Positions 1-8,221 of a stretch of DNA of 64,000 nucleotides are shown here, piece by piece. Within the stretch, counting starts at the first letter, position 1. Every line of letters begins with the position of its first letter. The translations under genes were made by a program, and so were the position numbers. The notes beneath the pieces were generated by a model, which saw only the letters and a program-made list of their open reading frames with translations, had not been told where the DNA came from and did no database searches. Source of the stretch: JAEMQF01 sp963850525 (lineage in GTDB: Bacteria > Pseudomonadota > Gammaproteobacteria > Burkholderiales > Burkholderiaceae_C); NCBI GenBank assembly GCA_963850525.1, contig CAWKLQ010000008.1, forward strand, positions 434,001 through 498,000, written 5' to 3'.

Positions 1-455
1 GTGGTGGGGCACGGCAGCCCGAAGGTGGGAAGCTCCGGATAACCATGCCCCGCGAGCGTGGCCCAGACCGGGTAGAGGAGGAGTGCGAATGCGAGCAGGG
101 CCACCCCGAGGCCAGTGCGAAGGCTCCTGGCGAAAGCAAACTCAAAGTGTCGGCGAAGTACGCCGTGCCACGCGAACAGCAGCCCTCCCACGATCGACAG
201 CGCACCGAACCCGTACGCCACAGGATTGATGCGCGCGAAGAACGCCAGGTGGTAGGTGGCGCCGAGCCAAATCCAAAGCAAGGCCAAGATGGCTGACACC
301 GCCACGCCGGACCAGCTGCGCCGAAGCGCAATGAAGATGATGGCGAGTACCGCAAGCGCCAGAAGCAGAACCTGCGCCGGCCAGACGGTGTTGTTGTACA
401 GGCGAAAGACGCCGAAGAACTGTTCGGCGGTGAAGGGTATCTGCATCGAATTCAT
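1..455 (-). CDS. DUF6064-like membrane protein (3' end outside window)
   Basis: The reading frame starts at an ATG at 455 (MNSMQIPFTAEQFFG...) and stays open to the window edge, so about 151 residues are visible and the C-terminus is missing. Four hydrophobic segments are visible, and the visible part ends in a GHGYPELPTFGLPCPT motif that I associate with DUF6064 family integral membrane proteins. The function of that family is unknown. Its start overlaps the stop codon of the upstream membrane gene (ATGA at 452-455), so the two are probably co-translated. The family call rests on recalled motif similarity, not on a search. Confidence 0.75.
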   Translation of the reverse strand, partial: MNSMQIPFTAEQFFGVFRLYNNTVWPAQVLLLALAVLAIIFIALRRSWSGVAVSAILALLWIWLGATYHLAFFARINPVAYGFGALSIVGGLLFAWHGVLRRHFEFAFARSLRTGLGVALLAFALLLYPVWATLAGHGYPELPTFGLPCPT

Positions 456-1183
456 CGCGTTCGTCGCGCGGTTGTTTGCCGGGCCTGCGCGCTTGTAGGC
501 GGCCTTGCCGCACTTGCAACGGCATCGGGAGGTTCACGCCGGATCATCTGAATTCCGTAGGGAACAAACGCAATCGTCAGCAGGATCGACGCCGCCAAGT
601 TGATCATTTCAGCTCCGTCCGGAGTTGCAATGAACAGCACGCCCACCAGAAACAGCAGGCTCTGCCAGCGCGCGATGGACTTGCTCTTCAGCAAGGCGAA
701 GGCCTGAATGCCAAATCCGACGGGCAGCAGCGCGATGCCCCAGAGCAAGACCAGCCAGCCGCGTTTGGAAAACATCGCGAGCAGGCCGGGCATCATGGCC
801 GTGAACTCGGCATCGGAGAGGTCGTCCAGTGCGCTCATGGTCAGGCACAGCGCGCCCTTGTCGGCTGCCAACGCCAGAGAACCCAAGACCGCCAATGCCG
901 TGCCCACGAATCCGGCCCATGCGCCGGAACCGCGATCAAGGAGCTTCATGAAATGCAGCGCGACGACAACGAGCAGAGCCGTATTCAGCGTGACCATGGC
1001 ATGCGCGAACTGAAGCAGGCCATCACCGCGCGCTCTCAGGATCAGATCCGTCGGACCGAGCAGGTGCGGGTCCAGCAAATTCGGATGAACCGAGAAAGCA
1101 AAGACGAACACCATCGGGAAGATGACGAAGGACAGGCCGGTCCCGATTCGCTTTGTTGAACTCAAGCGGTTTGTCCTGTGCAT
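452..1183 (-). CDS. Multi-pass membrane protein of unknown function
   Basis: A 243-residue protein with about six hydrophobic segments (for example GLSFVIFPMVFVFAF near the N-terminus, and ALLVVVALHFM). I recognise no named family. I chose the ATG at 1183 because a GAGGTG ribosome binding site lies just upstream; a longer frame from a GTG at 1228 would begin inside the IS3 end and is unlikely. It overlaps the DUF6064 gene by 4 bases and probably forms an operon with it. The IS left end lies about 23 bases upstream of the start, so the native promoter has probably been displaced and transcription may now come from the IS. Confidence 0.65.
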   Translation of the reverse strand: MHRTNRLSSTKRIGTGLSFVIFPMVFVFAFSVHPNLLDPHLLGPTDLILRARGDGLLQFAHAMVTLNTALLVVVALHFMKLLDRGSGAWAGFVGTALAVLGSLALAADKGALCLTMSALDDLSDAEFTAMMPGLLAMFSKRGWLVLLWGIALLPVGFGIQAFALLKSKSIARWQSLLFLVGVLFIATPDGAEMINLAASILLTIAFVPYGIQMIRREPPDAVASAARPPTSAQARQTTARRTR

Positions 1184-1205
1184 TCGCTTCACCTCAGGGT
1201 GAACC

Positions 1206-1232
1206 GGTCCCCGTTCATTGGACGCCACGAAG
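1206..1232 (+). repeat. IS3 left terminal inverted repeat
   Basis: GGTCCCC followed by six mismatched bases and TGGACGCCACGAAG. It pairs with the inverted copy at the right end, matching at 21 of 27 positions or slightly better. Confidence 0.75.
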
Positions 1233-1317
1233 CACGATGAGCGTTATCCACGGACGGCCGGTTCGGTCGCTTGCGATACGAACCGGACCGGCCGGCGGTG
1301 GGTAACGCGGTGCCCGC

Positions 1318-2214
1318 TCATTGCTGCAACGCCCTTGTCTTTGAAGCTGACTCGGCGCGCCAGCGCCGCTCGAATTCTGCCGGGGTGATGTAGCCCAACG
1401 CAGAATGGCGGCGCTCGGTATTGTAGTAACCGATGTACTCGACAATTGCTTGCCTTGCCTGCTCGCGAGTCTCGAAATGCTCGTCGTGCACGCACTCGAC
1501 TTTCAACGTGCCGTTCACCGATTCCATCGGCGCGTTGTCCCAGCAGTCTCCCTTGCGACTCATCGACACCGTGATGCCCAGCGCCTCGAGCTTGGCGCGG
1601 TAGTCGTTGGCCGCGTATTGCGAGCCCCGGTCCGAGTGGTGCACCAGGCCAGCGCCGGGGTGGCGCCAGCCCAGCGCAACGTCAAGCGCGCACAGCGTCA
1701 GCTCCTGCGGCATCGTCTCACTCATCGCCCAGCCCACCAGCTTGCGTGCGTACAGGTCCAGTACCAGCGCCACGTACAGCCAGCCTTCGTCGGTGGGCAC
1801 GTAGGTCATGTCGGCCAACCATTTCTGGTTCGGCGCGGCCGCTTGGAAGTCGCGCTGCAGCACGTTGGGCGCCACCGCGTGGGTGTGCTTGGAGTCGGTC
1901 GTCACCACCCGAAAGCGCCGCCGCTTGTGGCTTTGCAGCCCGTGCTCGCGCATCAGGCGCCCGACACGCTTATGGTTGATCGTGCGGCCCAGCGCCTGGC
2001 CGATCTCGGGCGTCATGCGTCGGCGCCCGTAGCGCCCGCGATGCTTGCGCTGGCCGTGGCGAATCTGTTCGACCAACTGCTTGTCTTCGCACGCGCGTTT
2101 CGATGGCTCGCGCCCTCGCGCCGCGTTCAGCCCGCTGCGCGATACGCTCAGCAGCTCGCACATCATCGTCGTGGCGTATTCCTGTCGATGCTTCTCAATC
2201 CACGCGTACTTCAC
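1318..2214 (-). CDS. IS3-family transposase OrfB (DDE integrase domain)
   Basis: A 298-residue protein of typical OrfB length. The N-terminal part holds a HTH_21-like region (RYGRRRMTPEIGQ, VGRLMREHGLQ). The catalytic rve/DDE domain follows, with the first Asp in LADMTYV, the second in HHSDRGSQYA and the Glu in NAPMESVNGTLK. The C-terminus has the usual YYNTERRHSALGYITPAEFE motif. It overlaps orfA by four bases (ATGA) in the -1 frame and is expected to be made mostly as an OrfAB fusion by programmed frameshifting. No internal defect is visible, so the element may still be active. Confidence 0.95.
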   Translation of the reverse strand: MKYAWIEKHRQEYATTMMCELLSVSRSGLNAARGREPSKRACEDKQLVEQIRHGQRKHRGRYGRRRMTPEIGQALGRTINHKRVGRLMREHGLQSHKRRRFRVVTTDSKHTHAVAPNVLQRDFQAAAPNQKWLADMTYVPTDEGWLYVALVLDLYARKLVGWAMSETMPQELTLCALDVALGWRHPGAGLVHHSDRGSQYAANDYRAKLEALGITVSMSRKGDCWDNAPMESVNGTLKVECVHDEHFETREQARQAIVEYIGYYNTERRHSALGYITPAEFERRWRAESASKTRALQQ

Positions 2215-2513
2215 ATCGACTCCCTCGCAAAGTACGCTGCCGCTTTTTTTAGGATTTCCTTCTCCACCCTCAACCGGGTGTTCTCCTGCCTCAAGCGGCT
2301 CAGTTCGGCCTCCAGGTCCGACACCGGCTGCACGGGCACACGCTTGACCAGCGCCTGCCCTTTGCGTGCCAGGTACACCCAGTTGGCCAGCGTCTTGTTC
2401 GACATCTCCAGCGAGCGCGCAACCGCCGCCATGCCACGCCCACCTTGAATCACTTGCTTGACAGCTGCGTCCCGAAATTCAGCCGTGTACTTCCGATCTG
2501 ATCCTGCTTTCAT
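2211..2513 (-). CDS. IS3-family transposase OrfA (HTH, leucine-zipper)
   Basis: A 100-residue protein with an N-terminal helix-turn-helix (KYTAEFRDAAVKQV ... MAAVARSLEMSNKTLANWV) that binds the IS ends. A coiled-coil/leucine-zipper follows (LEAELSRLRQENTRLRVEKEILKKA), used for oligomerisation in this family. The stop codon overlaps the orfB start. Near its 3' end an A7 run provides a likely -1 slippage site. Length and layout are standard for IS3-family OrfA. Confidence 0.95.
   Translation of the reverse strand: MKAGSDRKYTAEFRDAAVKQVIQGGRGMAAVARSLEMSNKTLANWVYLARKGQALVKRVPVQPVSDLEAELSRLRQENTRLRVEKEILKKAAAYFARESM
2244..2250 (-). other. Probable -1 programmed frameshift site (A7) in orfA
   Basis: On the minus strand the codons read CTA AAA AAA GCG, giving a run of seven A residues about 30 bases before the orfA stop. 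IS3-family elements use such A-runs to make the OrfAB transposase. The frame relation of orfA and orfB here (orfB in -1) fits this. Confidence 0.6.
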
Positions 2514-2542
2514 ATGTCCTCCAAGAAGTCAAAACTAACAGA

Positions 2543-2570
2543 CTTCGTGGCGTCCAGTTTTGGGGGACCA
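2543..2570 (-). repeat. IS3 right terminal inverted repeat
   Basis: Read on the minus strand it begins TGGTCCCCCAAAACTGGACG and continues CCACGAAG. The inner 14 bases are identical to the left end. The phosphoketolase reading frame resumes directly after it. Confidence 0.75.
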
Positions 2571-4431
2571 GTTCAAGATCGCGAACCCGAGCGTACTCGC
2601 GCGCCTGCCGCACGACGAGCTGCACGCGCTGTTCGTCGGCTACGGCTACGAGCCGCACTTTGTGGAGGGCGATGAGCCTGCGGCGATGCATCAATTGATG
2701 GCGGCGACGCTGGACAAGGTATTGGCCAAGATCGCTGCGATCCAGCAGCGTGCGCGCGTGGAGCAACTGTCGCCCGGCCGCTCCGAAGACAGTTGCTCGC
2801 CCCCTCGGGGGGCGGACGCGGTACTCCGCGGCCGGGGGTTGACATGCGAGGGCGAGTCGACGCGGCCGCGCTGGCCGATGATCGTGCTGCGCTCGCCCAA
2901 AGGCTGGACCGGGCCGAAGACGGTGGACGGCGTGGCGACTGAAGGCTCGTGGCGCTCGCACCAGGTGCCGCTGTCGGAACTCTCCACCAAGCCCGATCAC
3001 CTGCGTCTGCTCGAAGAATGGCTGAGGAGCTACCGACCCGACGAACTGTTCGATGAGACAGGCGCACTGCGCCCCGAATTGCGCGCGCTCGCACCGAACG
3101 GCCTACGCCGCATGGGCAGCAACCCGCACGCAAACGGCGGCCTGCTGTTGAAAGACTTGCGCCTGCCCGACTTTCGCGTCTACGCCGTGCCGGTCACGAG
3201 GCCGGGCGGCGCGTTTGCCGAAGCAACGCGCGTCATGGGAACGCTGCTGCGCGACGTGATGAAGCAGAACGCCGACCACCGCAACTTTCGCCTGGTGAGC
3301 CCCGACGAGTTGGCGTCGAACCGCTGGGGTGCCCTCTTCGAAGTGACGAACCGCGCGTGGATGGCTGAGACGTTGCCCGGCGACGACCACCTGGCTGCCG
3401 ACGGCCGAGTCATGGAAATCCTCTCCGAGCACACCTGCCAGGGCTGGCTCGAAGGCTACCTGCTGACCGGTCGCCACGGCTTCTTCTCGTGCTACGAAGC
3501 CTTCATCCACCTGATCGACTCGATGTTCAACCAGCACGCCAAGTGGCTCAAGGTCACGTCCAAAGAGATTCCGTGGCGCCGGCCCATCGCTTCGCTCAAC
3601 TACCTGCTCACCTCGCACGTCTGGCGGCAGGACCACAACGGCTTTTCGCACCAGGACCCGGGGTTCATCGACCACGTCGTGAACAAGAAGGCCGACGTGA
3701 TCCGCGTTTACCTGCCACCTGACGCCAACACCTTGCTTGCCGTCACCGACCAGGTGCTGCGCAGCCGCAACCTCGTCAACGTCATCGTCGCGGGCAAACA
3801 GTCGCAGCAAGTGTGGCTGACGATGGACCAGGCGATCAAACATTGCGCGAGCGGCATCGGCATCTGGGAGTGGGCGAGCAACGACTACGGCGTGCAGCCC
3901 GACGTCGTGATGGCATGCGCGGGCGACATTCCGACGCTCGAGACGCTCGCCGCAGTCGACCTGCTGCGCCAGTGGTTGCCTGAGCTGAAAGTGCGCGTCA
4001 TCAACGTCGTCGATCTGATGACGCTGCAGCCGCGCGAAGAGCACCCGCATGGGCTGTCGAATCGCGACTTCGACGCGCTGTTCACGACGGATCGGCCGAT
4101 CATCTTCGCCTACCACGGCTACCCGTGGCTGATCCACCGCCTCACCTACCGGCGCACGAACCACCCGAACCTGCACGTGCGCGGCTACAAGGAAGAAGGC
4201 ACGACGAGCACGCCGTTTGACATGGTCGTGCGCAACGACCTCGACCGATTTCATCTCGTCGCCGACGTCGCTGAACGCGTGGAGTCCCTCGCTCCGGTGC
4301 GCGCCTACATCCGCCAGCGCGTTCGCGACAAGCTCGTCGAACACAGCGAATACATCGCGCAGCGCGGCGTCGACCTGCCCGAGGTTGCGAACTGGAACTG
4401 GCCCGAATCGACACGCGGCGCGCCACCATGA
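2571..4431 (+). pseudogene. xfp: Xylulose-5-P/fructose-6-P phosphoketolase, 5'-truncated by IS
   Basis: Residues from FKIANPSVLARLPHDELHAL onward match the phosphoketolase family, which cleaves xylulose-5-phosphate or fructose-6-phosphate to acetyl phosphate with thiamine diphosphate. Family-typical blocks are present, including GWTGPKTVDG, GYLLTGRHGFFSCYEAF, QDHNGFSHQDPGF and AYHGYPWLIHRL. Family proteins are about 790-830 residues; only about 620 remain. Roughly the first 190-200 residues, with N-terminal His residues of the active site, are missing, and the frame begins exactly at the IS right end. A TTG at 2560 inside the IS could start a short product. After AIQQRARVEQ there is an in-frame low-complexity insert of about 35 residues encoded by a palindromic repeat. 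The remaining frame is otherwise open, suggesting recent loss. Confidence 0.9.
2761..2815 (+). repeat. Palindromic REP-like repeat, copy 1 (inside xfp)
   Basis: Two adjacent inverted repeats lie inside the coding sequence. An 11-bp stem, GAGCAACTGTC at 2761-2771 with GACAGTTGCTC at 2788-2798, encloses a 16-base loop. A C-rich/G-rich palindrome (CGCCCCCTCGGGGGGCG) follows at 2798-2814. Reverse-complemented, this is the same layout as the copies in gspE and the pilM-like gene. It adds an Arg/Ser/Pro-rich peptide in frame. Confidence 0.7.
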
Positions 4432-5489
4432 AGGTCCAGCCTGAAGCTTCTGTCGAGGCCAAGGTGCGCTTTCTCGCATCGCGCGCCGCGCACCCGGACG
4501 AGCCAGGTCCGATCGAGGCGGTGGAGACGCACATGTCGTGGCTCTTTTTCGTCGGCAACCGCGTCCTCAAGTTGAAGAAGCCCGTGCGCTTTCCGTACCT
4601 CGACTTCTCGACGCTGCCCTCCCGCGAGTTCTACTGCCGCGAAGAGCTGCGCCTGAATTTGCGGCTCGCCCCTCGCGTCTATTTGGGGCTGCTCGCCTTG
4701 CAGCAGCGGGGCGACGGATTCGCTTTGATTTCCGAAGAGCGCCTGCCGGCACCCGACAAGACGCTGGACTGGCTGGTTCAGATGCGCCGCCTGCCGGCGC
4801 AGCACGTGCTGCAACGGCTCATCGCGCAGGCGCGGGTCGAGCCTCGCGACATTGACGCACTGGCGGCCGTGCTCGCTTCGTTCTACCTAACTGCGCCGAA
4901 AGTCGGCGTCTCGGCAGAGGAATACGTCGCCCGCTGCCAACGCGAGCAGGCGACGAACCGCGAGGTGCTGCTGCGCCCGCAATTCCTGTTGCACGACGCG
5001 GCTGCGACGCTGGACCATCTCGACGCAGCGCTGTTGCGCCACGCTGCGCTGCTCGGCGAGCGAGCCAGCCACGGCCATGTCGTCGACGGGCACGGCGACC
5101 TGCGTCCTGAGCACGTGTGGCTGCTCGACTCGCCGGTGGTGATCGACTGCCTGGAGTTCAACGCGTCGCTTCGCGAAGTCGACCCATTCGAAGAACTCAG
5201 CTTTCTCGCGCTCGAGTGCGAAATGGCGGGCGCGCCGTGGATCGGGCCGCAGTTGATTGGGAATCTCGCCGCCGCGCTGCAAGACCAGCCGCGCGCGGCG
5301 CTGCTGCATCTCTACACCGCACGCCTTGCGCTGCGCCGCGCCCGGCTCGCTATGGCGCATCTGCTCGACCCGTTGCCGCGCGCGCCGGAGCAGTGGCCGC
5401 CGCTCGCGCAGCGCTACATCGATCGTGCCGCCTCGGCGCTCAACGCATTGCTCAGCACCGGCGCCGCAGTTCAAGCGGCAGCGTGCTGA
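4428..5489 (+). CDS. COG2187-like aminoglycoside phosphotransferase family protein
   Basis: A 353-residue protein whose kinase-like fold is indicated by HGHVVDGHGDLRPEHVWLLD (Brenner-type catalytic loop) followed by VIDCLEFNASLREVDPFEEL (metal-binding Asp region). It starts with a conserved ETHMSWLFFVGNRVLKLKKP block typical of COG2187 proteins. In many bacteria this domain is fused to a C-terminal P-loop kinase; here that second domain is absent. The substrate is unknown, and antibiotic resistance should not be assumed. The ATG overlaps the phosphoketolase stop (ATGA), so it was the second gene of that operon and may have lost its promoter together with the xfp 5' end. Confidence 0.8.
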   Translation: MKVQPEASVEAKVRFLASRAAHPDEPGPIEAVETHMSWLFFVGNRVLKLKKPVRFPYLDFSTLPSREFYCREELRLNLRLAPRVYLGLLALQQRGDGFALISEERLPAPDKTLDWLVQMRRLPAQHVLQRLIAQARVEPRDIDALAAVLASFYLTAPKVGVSAEEYVARCQREQATNREVLLRPQFLLHDAAATLDHLDAALLRHAALLGERASHGHVVDGHGDLRPEHVWLLDSPVVIDCLEFNASLREVDPFEELSFLALECEMAGAPWIGPQLIGNLAAALQDQPRAALLHLYTARLALRRARLAMAHLLDPLPRAPEQWPPLAQRYIDRAASALNALLSTGAAVQAAAC

Positions 5490-5490
5490 C

Positions 5491-5517
5491 GCGTCGCGCC
5501 TTGAATTCGCGCGACGC
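5491..5517. terminator. Bidirectional hairpin between convergent genes
   Basis: A perfect 9-bp stem, GCGTCGCGC with GCGCGACGC, and a 9-base loop fill the whole gap between the stop of the phosphotransferase gene and the stop of the convergent usp gene. There is no long T-run, so a terminator role is inferred from position and symmetry. Confidence 0.6.
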
Positions 5518-5946
5518 TCACTTGCAAAGCAGGACTGGCACCTTCGACAGGTGCACGACGCGTTGCGCCACCGAGCCGATGAACAAGCTGCCCAGTGCGC
5601 CGCGCCCGTGCGTGCCCATGACGATCTGGTCTGCCCCGCACTCCTGTGCGGCGCGAACGATTTCAGCGGCTGGCTCGCCGACAGCAGCCACCTTGTCGGC
5701 CACCGCCAAGCCGGCGCTAAGGGCCTGGGCCTGCGCCTCGTTGAGCAGGCGTTCCTGATGCGCTTTCTCGGCCTGTTCGATCTGTTCCAGGCTCGACACG
5801 CTCGCCTCGCCGTACAGCACCGGCCAGGCGCGCACGTGCACCAACACCACCCCCGGGCTCACGCCCGATCGAGCCCATGTGCCCACCGTCGCGATCGCGT
5901 TCTTCGATGAGGTCGAGCCATCCACGGCAATCAGAACTTTTTTCAT
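5518..5946 (-). CDS. Universal stress protein (UspA family)
   Basis: A 142-residue single-domain Usp. It begins MKKVLIAVDGSTSSKNA and carries the ATP-binding signature near residues 112-126 (GTHGRGALGSLFIGSVAQ), so it probably belongs to the ATP-binding UspFG/MJ0577-like branch. The conserved Val-Asp at the first strand is present. It lies just downstream of the cytochrome c gene on the same strand (34-base gap), after groEL. The set cytochrome c/GroEL/Usp suggests a stress or respiration-related operon, which is inference. Confidence 0.92.
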   Translation of the reverse strand: MKKVLIAVDGSTSSKNAIATVGTWARSGVSPGVVLVHVRAWPVLYGEASVSSLEQIEQAEKAHQERLLNEAQAQALSAGLAVADKVAAVGEPAAEIVRAAQECGADQIVMGTHGRGALGSLFIGSVAQRVVHLSKVPVLLCK

Positions 5947-5980
5947 GTGAACTCCCCTGATGAGGCAGTCTCGCGGACCG

Positions 5981-6409
5981 CTACTTCTCCTGGATGCGCG
6001 CCAGATACTCGAGCAGATCGACCATTTGGCGGCGCGCTTGATGATCGGGATTGCCCGGTTTGGCCTGGCCCTGCGGTGCGGGCGTGCGCAACACCGTTCC
6101 CCACACCGGCATCTCGCGGGCGCCGTGTGGGCCGAGCTTGGTTGCGCTGCGGCCGTCGATGCTGTCCGAGACGCGCAGCGAAGGGAACACGCCGCCGTGT
6201 TGCTTCGCCAGGCGCGTCAGATCGGTCGGCGCTTGGCGCAGGTGCTCGACCATCGGGCCGTCGCCGCGCCCGGACTTGCCGTGGCAACTCGCGCACAGCT
6301 TCAGGAAGGTGATTCGCCCGGCGTCCGGCAGCTCCTGCGCATTGGCTAGCCCGAATGCGAGCATTGCTGCCGCAGCCGTGAGCAAGACCTGATGAGTCGC
6401 GTGTTTCAC
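5981..6409 (-). CDS. Small exported cytochrome c
   Basis: A 142-residue protein with a signal peptide (KHATHQVLLTAAAAMLAFGLANA) and one haem-binding site CASCH at about residue 39, followed by GKSGRGDGPM, as in class I cytochromes c. A distal Met is expected near EMPVWG. I placed the start at the GTG at 6409, two bases after the groEL stop codon, because the GGAG inside the groEL end gives a well-spaced ribosome binding site; a longer frame from 6445 would overlap groEL. It is probably periplasmic and accepts electrons from an unknown donor. Confidence 0.85.
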   Translation of the reverse strand: MKHATHQVLLTAAAAMLAFGLANAQELPDAGRITFLKLCASCHGKSGRGDGPMVEHLRQAPTDLTRLAKQHGGVFPSLRVSDSIDGRSATKLGPHGAREMPVWGTVLRTPAPQGQAKPGNPDHQARRQMVDLLEYLARIQEK

Positions 6410-6410
6410 G

Positions 6411-8048
6411 TCAGAACTCCGGCATGTCCCCGCCCTGCATGCCACCCTCGCTCGCGCCTTGCTTGGGCTTGGGCGCGTTCGCGATCAGGCAATCGACGCT
6501 CAGGATCAGGCCCGCGATCGACCCGGCGTTTTGCAGCGCCAGGCGCGTCACCTTGGCGGGGTCGATCACGCCCATCTGCAGCAAGTCGCCGTAGGCGCGC
6601 GTCGCGGCGTTGTAGCCGAACGCCGGTTGTGACGATTCGTCGACCTTCGCGAGAATCACCGAGGGCTCCAGCCCCGCGTTGCTGACGATGCGCCGCAGCG
6701 GCTCCTCTAACGCGCGCTCGACGAGGCGAATTCCGGAGTCCTCGTCGAGATTCGCGCCTTTCAGAGCGGCGAGCACGCGCCGCGCGCGCAACAGCGCGAC
6801 GCCGCCGCCGGGAACGATGCCCTCTTCCACCGCGGCGCGCGTCGCGTGCAGTGCGTCTTCGACGCGGATCTTGCGCTCCTTCAACTCGGCTTCCGTCGCC
6901 GCGCCGACCTTGATCAGCGCCACGCCGCCCGACAGTTTGGCGATGCGCTCGTCGAGCTTCTCGCGGTCGTAGTCGCTCGTGGAGGCGTCGCGCTCCTTGC
7001 GGATCGCGGCGATGCGCTTCTGAATCGCCGCGGCGGTTCCCGCGCCGCCGATCAAGGTCGTCTCATCCTTGCCCACTTCGACGCGCTTGGCGCGCCCCAG
7101 GTCGGCGAGCGTCGCCTTCTCCAGCGTCAAGCCGACTTCGTCGCTCACGACGTTTGCGCCGAGCACAATGGCGATGTCTTGCAGCATCGCCTTGCGCCGG
7201 TCGCCAAAGCCCGGCGCCTTGACGGCGCAGGTCTTGAACGTGCCGCGGATCGTATTGATCACGAGCGTGGCGAGCGCGTCGCTTTCGATGTCTTCGGCGA
7301 TGATGAGCAAGGCCTTGCCCGCCTTCACCACCTCTTCGAGCAGCGGCAGCAGGTCCTTGATCGCCGAGAGCTTCTTGTCGCACACCAGGACGGCCACGTC
7401 CTCCAGGGCGACGATCTGGCGCTCGGCGTTGTTGATGAAATACGGTGACAGGTAACCACGGTCGAACTGCAGGCCCTCCACGGTTTCGAGTTCGCTTTGC
7501 AAACCCGATCCGTCTTCGATCGAGATCGCGCCTTCGCGGCCGACTTTGTCGATGGCGCCGGCAAGCAACTCACCGATCGACGTGTCGTTGTTCGCCGAGA
7601 TCGCCGCAACATGCGCGATCTCCTGCGAGGTCGCGCACGGCCGGGAAAGCAATTTCAACTCCGCAACAACCGCCTCGATGGCTCGCTCCATGCCGCGCTT
7701 CAAGTCCATCGGATTCATGCCGCCGGCCAGATAGCGCAGGCCTTCGTGGATCATGGCGTGCGCGAGCACGGTTGCGGTGGTCGTTCCGTCGCCGGCCTTT
7801 TCGCTGGTGCGCGACGCGACTTCGCGCAGCAGCTGCGCGCCCATGTTCTCGAAGCGGTCTTCCAACTCGACCGACTTGGCGACGAGCACGCCTGAGTTGA
7901 CGACTTGCGGCGCGCCGAAGTCGCGCTCCAGGATCACGGTGCGCCCACGCGGCCCGAGCGTCACCTTCACCGCGTCGGCGAGGATGTCAACGCCGCGGCG
8001 AATCTTGTCGCGCGCGGCTTCGTGGAAGATGAGTTGTTTGGCGGGCAT
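6411..8048 (-). CDS. groEL: GroEL-type chaperonin, orphan paralogue
   Basis: A 545-residue full-length group I chaperonin. ATP-site motifs are present: VTLGPRGRTVIL and AGDGTTTATVLA near the N-terminus, and GIVPGGGVALLRA near residue 410. No groES precedes it; the upstream region holds only about 170 bases before another gene. Instead a cytochrome c gene follows directly. The C-terminal tail is GGMQGGDMPEF rather than the usual repeated GGM tail. Divergent residues at its start (PAKQLIFHEAARDKIRRG) and the missing groES point to a secondary GroEL copy with a specialised role. A GAGG ribosome binding site precedes the ATG. Confidence 0.93.
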   Translation of the reverse strand: MPAKQLIFHEAARDKIRRGVDILADAVKVTLGPRGRTVILERDFGAPQVVNSGVLVAKSVELEDRFENMGAQLLREVASRTSEKAGDGTTTATVLAHAMIHEGLRYLAGGMNPMDLKRGMERAIEAVVAELKLLSRPCATSQEIAHVAAISANNDTSIGELLAGAIDKVGREGAISIEDGSGLQSELETVEGLQFDRGYLSPYFINNAERQIVALEDVAVLVCDKKLSAIKDLLPLLEEVVKAGKALLIIAEDIESDALATLVINTIRGTFKTCAVKAPGFGDRRKAMLQDIAIVLGANVVSDEVGLTLEKATLADLGRAKRVEVGKDETTLIGGAGTAAAIQKRIAAIRKERDASTSDYDREKLDERIAKLSGGVALIKVGAATEAELKERKIRVEDALHATRAAVEEGIVPGGGVALLRARRVLAALKGANLDEDSGIRLVERALEEPLRRIVSNAGLEPSVILAKVDESSQPAFGYNAATRAYGDLLQMGVIDPAKVTRLALQNAGSIAGLILSVDCLIANAPKPKQGASEGGMQGGDMPEF

Positions 8049-8221
8049 GGATTGCCTCGGTTTGAGCCGGGGCCTTAATCCTCATGCCACCGCACTCGGG
8101 TGGAGTTGAGCTGGCGCAAGTCGCCGGGGTGTCGGTGCGCCGCAGCTGCGATTCGCTTGGGAGCTTGCGTCCATGCAAACAAAACCCCAGGGGACAGCCG
8201 CCGCGCCATCAAACGCGCGAA

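Larger units (their letters stand above)
1206..2570 (-). mobile_element. IS3-family insertion sequence, about 1.36 kb
   Basis: The element carries overlapping orfA and orfB transposase genes on the minus strand. The ends form imperfect inverted repeats: GGTCCCC, six variable bases, then TGGACGCCACGAAG at 1206-1232, with the matching inverted copy at 2543-2569. The right end can be extended to TGG at 2570. I found no convincing 3-4 bp target duplication. On the right the element abuts a phosphoketolase gene whose 5' part is absent, and on the left it abuts an unrelated membrane gene. This fits an IS-associated deletion rather than simple insertion. Confidence 0.9.

Noticed and set aside
1190..2580. 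Target-site duplication around the IS3 element
   Set aside because: The bases flanking both ends (AAC/ACC on the left, AGT/GTT on the right) do not match, which fits a deletion rather than a clean insertion.
3103..4479. A 458-residue minus-strand frame opposite phosphoketolase
   Set aside because: No motif is seen; phosphoketolase motifs are clear on the plus strand.
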